Assembly (NCBI GenBank): GCA_051880395.1
Contig: JBJENW010000158.1
Span: 1-13,552, forward strand
DNA from: JBJENW01 sp051880395
Lineage (GTDB): Bacteria > Bacillota > Clostridia > Lachnospirales > Lachnospiraceae
DNA: 13,552 nucleotides
Reading direction: 5' to 3'
This document shows, piece after piece, positions 7,813 through 13,369 of this stretch (the stretch's first letter is position 1; each line of letters starts with the position of its first letter). A program made the translations under genes and the position numbers. The notes beneath the pieces were generated by a model that did no database searches, was not told the origin of the DNA, and was given only the letters and a program-made list of their open reading frames with translations.

Positions 7813-7840
7813 ACGTATCTCTCCCAATAAACGATTTTAG

Positions 7841-7912
7841 TAAAAAAAAGAAGAGGGGCCTCGGCACCCTCTCCCGATCGCAGGCTTCACGAGTATCTGC
7901 AATCTGATCACT
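7841..7912 (-). ncRNA. Structured small RNA upstream of abiF-like gene (candidate antitoxin RNA)
   Basis: About 72 nt predicted from its own promoter to a T8 tract. Stem 1 is 8 bp: GAUUGCAG (7897-7904) with CUGCGAUC (7876-7883) around a 13-nt loop. Stem 2 is AGAGGG/CCCUCU (7867-7872 with 7852-7857), followed by UCUUUUUUUU, an intrinsic terminator. Loop 1 contains CUCG and loop 2 contains CGAG, so a kissing or pseudoknot contact is possible. A conserved structured RNA (the abiF RNA motif) is known upstream of abiF genes and RNA-neutralised AbiF modules have been proposed; fit to that covariance model was not tested here. The alternative is a transcription attenuator of the abiF mRNA. Confidence 0.65.
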
Positions 7913-7918
7913 AAAGAT

Positions 7919-7947
7919 AATATAACTGATTCCACGAAAAAAGTCAA
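7919..7947 (-). promoter_or_regulatory. Sigma-A promoter of the small RNA
   Basis: TTGACT (7942-7947), a 17-bp spacer and TATATT (7919-7924) on the minus strand form a near-consensus promoter, placing the RNA start near 7912. It strongly suggests constitutive, high expression of the small RNA compared with the abiF gene beyond the terminator. Confidence 0.75.
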
Positions 7948-8036
7948 TCAAAATTATCTTCCGTATAGAGGTTATGCACATTATTATCGTTTTATACAAA
8001 AATCAGATCTCACAAACCATCTTCGTATCAATGTCC

Positions 8037-8065
8037 TTGACACATATCTCTTTTCCAGATATTAT
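8037..8065 (+). promoter_or_regulatory. Promoter of kinase copy 2
   Basis: Consensus TTGACA (8037-8042), a 17-bp spacer and TATTAT (8060-8065). The predicted start is near 8072, leaving a leader of about 58 nt. The identical sequence serves the next kinase. Confidence 0.75.
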
Positions 8066-8130
8066 GATAAATAGTTTGTTTCATCAAATACACATTTTTA
8101 CGAAATACAAAAAGAACTGGAGATGTATCA

Positions 8131-9444
8131 ATGGTAACCTTTATTAACACTATATTTCCCTCTTTATGGATTCCTCTTTTATTAAACATCTGGATTCCAA
8201 AAGACTTTCTTACTATTAAGAAACGAGCAACACTTACATTCACACTTTTTTTCATTTATGTTATATTTTGTATCTTAATGATTCCAAATGAAAAAGCCTG
8301 GCTTTTCATGTTTCCACTAATGATGCTCGCTACCTATGTGACAGTAAAGTGCAAACCAGTACAACTCATTTATATCCCACTTGCATATTTACTGATTGTA
8401 TTGTGCAGCAATTGTATTGAAGTTATCACAATGTATTTTTTTAACATTACATCAGAAACATTATATCAAACATTGTTTCCAACTGTATGCGTAATGCTTT
8501 TAACAACTGCAAGCACTATCGGAATTTCCGTACTTATAAGAAATCTTTTACAAAAAATGATGCGTATCCTACAAAACGAGGACTACCGCGAAATGACAAT
8601 TTTAGTCTGTGCAAACATTGTACTCTGCACGATTGTTTTTTTGGTAAATCTGTATTACGTTCGTTCCATAGGATTTCCGGTAAAAGCACTCGCTGCAACG
8701 CTTATTATCTTTCTGTTTTATGTCGTACTAACGCTTGCGCTTACCCTTGTGATGTTTCATATTTTTCGGGAGCGCTCTCGCATGCGGTTTGAGCAGGAGC
8801 AGCAAAAAGCACTTGAAGCGTACACGAAACAGATGGAGGAGATGAATGAAAAACTGCGTTCCTTCAAGCACGATTATACGAATATCCTACTTTCCATCTA
8901 CGGTTACATACAGGAGCGGGATATGGATGGTCTGGCGGAGCATTTTCAAAAAGAGATTTTACCGACGAATACAGATTTAAATCAGGGTAGTTATCGTTTG
9001 TCGCAGCTTTCGCATATTCAGGATAAAGGCATCAAAGGTGTATTATCCTCGAAACTGATGCAGGCACATGCGGATGGAATTGAGGTTTATATTGATATTC
9101 TGGATGATATCCGTCCGATTCCGATGAAGACGGTTGATTTTACGAGAGTTCTTGGGATTTTCTTAGACAATGCGATCGAGGCCGCACTGGAATGTGACAC
9201 GAAACGTATCGAATTGAATCTGATTCAGAATCCGCATTCGATGGTTCTGACTTTACGAAATACATTTCAAAATACGGGCGTTTCTCTGGCGCAGATGCGA
9301 AAACGCGGTTTTTCCACTAAAGGAGACTCGCGCGGTCTGGGACTTGCGAATGTGCAGGAGATTTTGGCAAGGTATGCGAATGTCGAAAATATGACGGAAA
9401 TACAGGGTGATTTTTTTGTGCAGCAAATGACGGTGGGAGAATAA
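8131..9444 (+). CDS. AgrC-like GHKL sensor histidine kinase (first intact copy)
   Basis: A 437-residue membrane kinase. Six or seven hydrophobic spans fill residues 1-210, a charged coiled linker follows (213-243), then FKHDYTN with the phospho-accepting His247 in the HPK10/AgrC style. The ATPase domain shows the N-box LDNAIEAA (Asn347) and the G-box TKGDSRGLGLANV (396-408). Such kinases usually sense peptide pheromones and pass phosphate to a LytTR response regulator. Neither a regulator nor AgrB/AgrD-type genes are in the window, so this is an orphan here. GGAG lies 9 nt before the ATG, and a strong promoter precedes it. Compared with the copy at 10416, residues 93-147 differ strongly and the rest hardly at all, which points to changed ligand recognition (inference). 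Confidence 0.88.
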   Translation: MVTFINTIFPSLWIPLLLNIWIPKDFLTIKKRATLTFTLFFIYVIFCILMIPNEKAWLFMFPLMMLATYVTVKCKPVQLIYIPLAYLLIVLCSNCIEVITMYFFNITSETLYQTLFPTVCVMLLTTASTIGISVLIRNLLQKMMRILQNEDYREMTILVCANIVLCTIVFLVNLYYVRSIGFPVKALAATLIIFLFYVVLTLALTLVMFHIFRERSRMRFEQEQQKALEAYTKQMEEMNEKLRSFKHDYTNILLSIYGYIQERDMDGLAEHFQKEILPTNTDLNQGSYRLSQLSHIQDKGIKGVLSSKLMQAHADGIEVYIDILDDIRPIPMKTVDFTRVLGIFLDNAIEAALECDTKRIELNLIQNPHSMVLTLRNTFQNTGVSLAQMRKRGFSTKGDSRGLGLANVQEILARYANVENMTEIQGDFFVQQMTVGE

Positions 9445-9460
9445 GTTTCTCCCACCGTCA
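9428..9460. terminator. Hairpin overlapping kinase stop, between convergent genes
   Basis: A perfect 14-bp stem, TGACGGTGGGAGAA (9428-9441) with 9447-9460, whose left arm is coding (TVGE) and whose loop contains the TAA stop. It sits between the kinase and the PIN toxin gene and could serve both directions. T-tracts on either side are weak. Confidence 0.6.
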
Positions 9461-9471
9461 TTCAGATTCCC

Positions 9472-9891
9472 TTAATTTTCTACGCTTGATAATATAATAT
9501 CCATCATTTTTCTTGGAGTAACGATATATGGCTTTATTGGAAAATGTTTGATATTTCCTGTCACAAGATATGCTTCATCTGCTTTTCTCTCTTCCATTAC
9601 AACCTCATAAAACACTCTGTCTTTTGGATCCGGCAATTCTATGTCTATCGTTTGAGCATCTACATAAATTCCATTTCGTTCGATGTTTTCTAATACATTC
9701 TTCACAATATCCTCTGTAAAATGAAACTTTGGTCGTGCAAGTACCTCTTGATATTCCCGAACGATCTGTTCATTCAATATCGGAATAATAAGGCCATCAA
9801 AAACTAACTCCATGATACCACCCGGCACTGATTTCCACTTTAACATAGCTGAAACAAGCACGTTGGTATCAATGACCGCATAATATTTCAT
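9472..9891 (-). CDS. PIN-domain toxin (PIN_3/COG1569-like RNase)
   Basis: A 139-residue PIN-domain protein, the probable toxin of a type II toxin-antitoxin pair. Acidic residues expected for metal-dependent RNA cleavage are visible: Asp8 in VIDTNVLVS, Glu46 in REYQEVLARPKF, and Asp88/Asp91 in DPKDRVFYEV. The YLVTGNIKHFP motif (108-118) is typical of this PIN group and has Asn113 where many PIN proteins have Asp. It starts 8 bp after the antitoxin stop, with its ribosome binding site (AAGGTGG) overlapping that stop, so the two are coupled. The target RNA is unknown. Confidence 0.88.
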   Translation of the reverse strand: MKYYAVIDTNVLVSAMLKWKSVPGGIMELVFDGLIIPILNEQIVREYQEVLARPKFHFTEDIVKNVLENIERNGIYVDAQTIDIELPDPKDRVFYEVVMEERKADEAYLVTGNIKHFPIKPYIVTPRKMMDIILSSVEN

Positions 9892-9899
9892 AACCCACC

Positions 9900-10181
9900 T
9901 TACTTTCTTGCCTCTGCTATTTCCGCATTGATTTCATCTAATGTCATATCCGATATTCCATTTTCCTCTGCAATACGGCTTGCAGCTTTCATTGCTTTTA
10001 ACGCTTTGTTTTCCTCTTCCTTATCAAGTTTCATGCTAAACGGAATTCCATTTTCCTGAATCAGTCTTGATATGCACATGCGCATATAAGTAGGCAGATC
10101 AATTCCCAATTGCTCACAAATCTCAGCCGCCTTAATTTTTGACGCATCATCTGTACGAAACTGAACTAATGAACTTGCCAT
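9900..10181 (-). CDS. RelB/DinJ-family antitoxin of the PIN toxin
   Basis: A 93-residue protein, starting at the ATG with AGGAG 9 nt upstream rather than at an ATG 18 codons further out. The N-terminal half (LVQFRTDDASKIKAAEICEQ, then PTYMRMCISRL) fits the ribbon-helix-helix fold of RelB/DinJ antitoxins, which bind operator DNA as dimers. The acidic C-terminal half (from about 55) should wrap the toxin. It is first in a two-gene operon, the usual antitoxin-toxin order. An adjacent tandem repeat overlapping the promoter suits autoregulation. Confidence 0.85.
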   Translation of the reverse strand: MASSLVQFRTDDASKIKAAEICEQLGIDLPTYMRMCISRLIQENGIPFSMKLDKEEENKALKAMKAASRIAEENGISDMTLDEINAEIAEARK

Positions 10182-10206
10182 GCTACCATCTCCTTTCTTT
10201 ACTTTT

Positions 10207-10241
10207 AGTTTATCACTTTTTGTAATCATTTGCAATCATTT
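10207..10241 (-). promoter_or_regulatory. Promoter and likely autoregulatory operator of the PIN toxin-antitoxin operon
   Basis: TTGCAA (10230-10235), a 17-bp spacer and TAAACT (10207-10212). Two adjacent 10-bp repeats (10222-10231 GTAATCATTT and 10232-10241 GCAATCATTT) cover the -35, as expected for ribbon-helix-helix repressor binding. The operator role is inferred from position. Confidence 0.6.
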
Positions 10242-10321
10242 GTCTACGTATAGAAGTTATGCACATTATTATCGTTTTATACAAAAATCAGATCTCACAA
10301 ACCATCTTCGTATCAATGTCC

Positions 10322-10350
10322 TTGACACATATCTCTTTTCCAGATATTAT
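10322..10350 (+). promoter_or_regulatory. Promoter of kinase copy 3
   Basis: TTGACA (10322-10327), 17 bp, TATTAT (10345-10350); identical to the promoter of the preceding kinase. The two kinases should therefore be expressed together. Confidence 0.75.
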
Positions 10351-10415
10351 GATAAATAGTTTGTTTCATCAAATACACATTTTTACGAAATACAAAAAGA
10401 ACTGGAGATGTATCA

Positions 10416-11729
10416 ATGGTAACCTTTATTAACACTATATTTCCCTCTTTATGGATTCCTCTTTTATTAAACATCTGGATTCCAAAAGACTTTCTTACTA
10501 TTAAGAAACGAGCAACACTTACATTCACACTTTTTTTCATTTATGTTATATTTTGTATCTTAATGATTCCAAATGAAAAAGCCTGGCTTTTCATGTTTCC
10601 ACTAATGATGCTCGCTACCTATGTGACAGTAAAGTGCAAACCAGTACAACTCATTTATATCCCACTTGCATATTTACTGATTGTATTGTGCAACAATTGT
10701 ATTGATACTGCCGCAATGGCTATTTTGAATGTTTCATCTGAAACACTATACCACTCGGAACTTCCATCTATATTTGTAATTATTGCGACGACCCTATGCA
10801 TCATCCTCTTCGCTTTTCTTATAAGAAATCTTTTGCAAAGAGCCATGCAGCTCATGCAAAACGAGGACTACCGCGAAATGACAATCTTAATCTGTGCCAA
10901 CATCGTACTCTGCACGATTGTTTTTCTGGTAAATCTGTATTATGTACGTTCCATAGGGTATCCGGTAAAAGCAATGATTGCAACCCTCGTGGTCTTCGCT
11001 CTTTATGTGGTACTGACACTCGCGCTTACCCTTGTGATGTTTCATGTTTTTCGCGAGCGCTCCCGCATGCGGTTTGAGCAGGAACAGCAAAAAGCACTTA
11101 AAGCATATACGAAACAGATGGAGGAGATGAATGAAAAACTGCGTTCTTTCAAGCACGACTACACGAATATCCTGCTTTCCATTTATGGTTACATACAGGA
11201 GCGGGATATGGATGGCTTAGCGGAGCATTTTCAAAAAGAGATTTTACCGACGAATACGGATCTGAATCAGGGCAGTTACCGTTTGTCGCAGCTTTCGCAT
11301 ATTCAAGATAAAGGTATCAAAGGCGTATTATCTTCGAAACTGATGCAGGCGCATGCGGATGGGATTGAGGTTTATATCGATATTCTGGATGATATCCGTC
11401 CGGTTCCAATGAAGACGGTTGATTTTACGAGAGTTCTTGGGATTTTCTTAGACAATGCGATCGAGGCCGCACTGGAATGTGACACGAAACGTATCGAATT
11501 GAATCTGATTCAGAATCCGCATTCGATGGTTCTGACTTTACGAAATACGTTTCAAAATACGGGCGTTTCTCTGGCGCAGATGCGAAAACGCGGCTTTTCC
11601 ACTAAGGGAGAATCGCGCGGTCTGGGACTTGCGAATGTGCAGGAGATTTTAGCAACGTATGCCAATGTCGAAAATATGACGGAAATACAGGGGGATTTTT
11701 TTGTGCAACAGTTGACTGTGGGAGAATAA
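10416..11729 (+). CDS. AgrC-like GHKL sensor histidine kinase (second intact copy)
   Basis: A 437-residue kinase, same length and architecture as the copy at 8131: membrane spans to about 210, FKHDYTN with His247, N-box LDNAIEAA and G-box TKGESRGLGLANV. Residues 1-92 are identical, 93-147 are clearly different (for example NNCIDTAAMAILNVSSET against SNCIEVITMYFFNITSET), and the rest differs only at scattered sites. It is encoded with the same leader and ribosome binding site. No response regulator is next to it. It may signal through a regulator elsewhere, form mixed dimers with its twin, or be a degenerate duplicate kept by recombination. Confidence 0.88.
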   Translation: MVTFINTIFPSLWIPLLLNIWIPKDFLTIKKRATLTFTLFFIYVIFCILMIPNEKAWLFMFPLMMLATYVTVKCKPVQLIYIPLAYLLIVLCNNCIDTAAMAILNVSSETLYHSELPSIFVIIATTLCIILFAFLIRNLLQRAMQLMQNEDYREMTILICANIVLCTIVFLVNLYYVRSIGYPVKAMIATLVVFALYVVLTLALTLVMFHVFRERSRMRFEQEQQKALKAYTKQMEEMNEKLRSFKHDYTNILLSIYGYIQERDMDGLAEHFQKEILPTNTDLNQGSYRLSQLSHIQDKGIKGVLSSKLMQAHADGIEVYIDILDDIRPVPMKTVDFTRVLGIFLDNAIEAALECDTKRIELNLIQNPHSMVLTLRNTFQNTGVSLAQMRKRGFSTKGESRGLGLANVQEILATYANVENMTEIQGDFFVQQLTVGE

Positions 11730-11742
11730 AACGTTCTCCCAC
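11718..11742 (+). terminator. Hairpin overlapping the second kinase stop codon
   Basis: A 9-bp stem, GTGGGAGAA (11718-11726) with TTCTCCCAC (11734-11742); the stop codon lies in the loop. TTATTTCT follows on the + strand. It is the shortest of the three related hairpins. Confidence 0.5.
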
Positions 11743-11764
11743 TTATTTCTAATTTTACCCTATA

Positions 11765-11863
11765 TTACTTGTCATTGTAGTGTCCTTTACATTGGATTAC
11801 GGTGATCATTCCTTCCGTTACTTCATAAACCAAACGGTCTTTTTGATTGATACGCCTACTCCA
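11765..11863 (-). pseudogene. C-terminal remnant of a YoeB/Txe-type toxin
   Basis: Read from 11863 to 11765 the minus strand encodes about 32 residues: WSRRINQKDRLVYEV, then CKGHYNDK and a stop. This is the conserved end of YoeB-family mRNA interferases, including the Arg and His-Tyr region of the active site. The first 50 or more residues are gone: upstream in this frame there is only a short tract and then a stop within the antitoxin gene. The remnant starts inside the last codons of the antitoxin gene, so a deletion removed most of the toxin. It is inactive as a toxin by any normal reading. Confidence 0.75.
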
Positions 11864-12122
11864 TTTTCTCCAGTTCTTCCATCGTTTTCACTACAACTTT
11901 TCCAGCTGTAACCTGTTTTGCAGATTTTTCCAGTTGCTCCTGATTCTGCTTTGTATAAAATGGTTCCATCGGTGCTTCAATCTCAAATGGAATTTTATGA
12001 TCCCGCAATACTTTTTTTGTATAAATCATGTAGAACGTCGAGATATTCATTCCCATTTCTTCACACATCGCATCTAACTCTCTTTTCATATCATCATCCA
12101 TTCGCAAACTAACTGTTGTCAT
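11856..12122 (-). CDS. RelB/DinJ-family antitoxin, orphaned
   Basis: An 88-residue antitoxin. The N-terminus TTVSLRMDDDMKRELDAMCE followed by MNISTFYMIYTKKVLRD is a ribbon-helix-helix domain of the RelB/DinJ type; the C-terminus (about 50-88, ending KTMEELEKME) is the toxin-binding tail common in Firmicute RelB proteins paired with YoeB-type toxins. AAGGAG lies 8 nt upstream of the ATG. Its toxin survives only as a C-terminal fragment, so the gene may now act as a stand-alone repressor or an anti-addiction factor against a related toxin (inference). Confidence 0.85.
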   Translation of the reverse strand: MTTVSLRMDDDMKRELDAMCEEMGMNISTFYMIYTKKVLRDHKIPFEIEAPMEPFYTKQNQEQLEKSAKQVTAGKVVVKTMEELEKME

Positions 12123-12149
12123 GCTATCACTCCTTTCCCTATGAAATAT

Positions 12150-12178
12150 ATTTTATCCTGTTTTTAATATTTTTGCAA
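12150..12178 (-). promoter_or_regulatory. Promoter of the orphan antitoxin gene
   Basis: TTGCAA (12173-12178), a 17-bp spacer and TAAAAT (12150-12155) on the minus strand; start of transcription near 12143. It resembles the promoter of the PIN operon. Confidence 0.55.
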
Positions 12179-12242
12179 TTATATATTCTTATTTTTAATA
12201 CATTATATTCTTTTTCTTTCAACTTGACACAATTTTTGTGCA

Positions 12243-12258
12243 GCAATTTTAAAATTGC
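12243..12258. repeat. 16-bp perfect palindrome at the end of the TraX-like gene
   Basis: GCAATTTTAAAATTGC lies 3 bp past the TraX-like stop. A second short inverted repeat, CACAA-TTT-TTGTG, adjoins it (about 12228-12240). It may help end traX transcription, though there is no clear T-tract on the minus strand. Confidence 0.4.
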
Positions 12259-12261
12259 CTC

Positions 12262-12996
12262 CTACAACATAGCAATCCGGATCATACCCAGAATCAAAAG
12301 ATGCAGCGGGTAAAACAGATAGAAAAACCATTTATTGAACTTTCTTGCGCTTTTCATGCGTTCTCCGTTATACAGTGCGACAATACATATTCCTGAGAGA
12401 AGGATTCCATGGGTACTGATCAGAAATTCTCTCACAAAAGAATCCATTCTTCCAGGCACCAGATAGCCGCTGCAATTGGACAGACCGTAAAGCAACATCG
12501 CAAACGCATAGGCAACAATCAGTTTTCCCTTGCTTCCCCGCGCCAAATAAAACGCAAGCGTAATGAGCGGTGCAAAATACATCCAGTCACAGAACGTACA
12601 TACTTCCATCGCTGCCAATACGATCAATACCTTTACCCATTTCTTCTCTGCCTGATCCAGTCCCCAGATCATCAAAAAACAGAAACCAAGTGTAAAAAAG
12701 ATATTTAGCGCCACATAACTGAATACTTTCTCTTCTGAAAATGCCAGTGTATATGGCAATTGAGAAATCAATGCAAACAAAAAGAGTCTTTTTGCATACG
12801 CTTTTTTCGATCTGGTATACTGATATCCTTCCACAAGAAAGAAACTCATGGTCACAAAGGTAAAGTGTGTCAGCGAATCCAATGCCTTATACTGCCATAT
12901 CCCTCGCGGCATAAAAAGTTGAATCACATGATCCAGAAGCATCAAAATAATTGCAAAATATTTTATAATGTCACGATTTAATACTTTTAATCTCAT
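12262..12996 (-). CDS. TraX-family integral membrane protein
   Basis: A 244-residue protein, almost entirely membrane spans (about eight). The start LNRDIIKYFAIILMLLDHV and the LFLFALISQLPYTLAF stretch (about 71-86) are typical of the TraX family. The family was named for the F-plasmid pilin acetylase TraX, but chromosomal Firmicute members have no settled role. GAGGAG lies 9 nt before the ATG. Its leader and promoter are a near copy of those of the BceAB-like operon, so it is probably co-regulated with that transporter and may modify the envelope (inference). Convergent to nothing; it follows the orphan antitoxin in the same direction with a 139-bp gap. Confidence 0.82.
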   Translation of the reverse strand: MRLKVLNRDIIKYFAIILMLLDHVIQLFMPRGIWQYKALDSLTHFTFVTMSFFLVEGYQYTRSKKAYAKRLFLFALISQLPYTLAFSEEKVFSYVALNIFFTLGFCFLMIWGLDQAEKKWVKVLIVLAAMEVCTFCDWMYFAPLITLAFYLARGSKGKLIVAYAFAMLLYGLSNCSGYLVPGRMDSFVREFLISTHGILLSGICIVALYNGERMKSARKFNKWFFYLFYPLHLLILGMIRIAML

Positions 12997-13044
12997 AAAA
13001 CAAGTCTCCTCTCTGCTTTCGTAGTTGTTCTTTTTTCAGTTATT

Positions 13045-13086
13045 ATGATACAGATTTTTTGAGAGAGATTCACAAACTTTCATAAA
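13045..13086 (-). promoter_or_regulatory. Promoter and OmpR-type direct repeat of the TraX-like gene
   Basis: The same direct repeat as at the ABC operon (TTTATGAA-AG-TTTGTGAA, 13069-13086) and the same -10 (TATCAT, 13045-13050) at the same distance. Similarity to 5664-5827 runs from the ribosome binding site to the edge of the palindromic element, about 160 bp with roughly nine in ten bases alike by eye. Confidence 0.55.
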
Positions 13087-13166
13087 AAGGCGTTTTTTGG
13101 GGTTTTTCGTTTTTCTGAGGAACATTTTTCACGTTTATCCTTCTTTTTGGATTCTTTGCTCATATT

Positions 13167-13369
13167 CACACTTACACTTTATATGAGCGTAAGGGGTGCG
13201 GGCGCTACTTTATTGGCTATCCGAAACGGTATCGGCTCCACCACTCTTTGGGGGTGGCTTGGCGAAACAGATCTCAGCTTGGGGGATTTCCTTACGGACG
13301 TTTCCGAGATTCGGGCAGGTGCAGAACACGGGGCGGCATCTTACAGAGTGGCTAGACAGAAATGATAGG
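13167..13369 (+). repeat. Palindromic non-coding element, copy C (left arm)
   Basis: It matches the left arm of copy B and the reverse of copy A: CACACTTAC terminus, CTTTATTGGCTATCCGAAAC, ACCACTCTTTGGGGGTGG, then the stem arm GAAACAGATCTCAGC (13264-13278), whose partner is not in the window. At about 13300-13306 (GTTTCC) the sequence switches to that of the element's right arm (GATTCGGGCAGG orientation), suggesting a deletion between GTTTCC repeats or an inversion. A 72-codon open frame overlaps it but is explained by the repeat. Confidence 0.7.

Larger units (their letters stand above)
7962..9456 (+). repeat. Kinase repeat unit, copy 2 of the array
   Basis: This is repeated at 10247-11742 with a constant offset of 2285 bp. 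From about 7970 to 8405 the two copies look identical, including the upstream region, promoter, leader and the first 92 codons. They then diverge for about 55 codons and are again very similar to the stop. The unit begins right at the end of the abiF/small-RNA cassette and ends about 10 bp after the kinase stop. Confidence 0.85.
10247..11742 (+). repeat. Kinase repeat unit, copy 3 of the array
   Basis: The second full copy of the unit at 7962-9456. Its left edge (CGTATAGAAGTTATGCAC) directly follows the operator of the PIN operon, so the cassette between the two kinase units is only about 790 bp and holds nothing but the toxin-antitoxin operon. Confidence 0.85.

Noticed and set aside
7813..7827. 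TTG start extending the AbiF-like protein by five residues
   Set aside because: The extension covers the GGGAGAG ribosome binding site of the ATG at 7812, and family members begin near KPF.
8028..8255. Identical antisense frames of 75 residues here and at 10313-10540
   Set aside because: They are identical because the kinase units are duplicated; they lie opposite the kinase promoter and 5' coding region and have no ribosome binding site.
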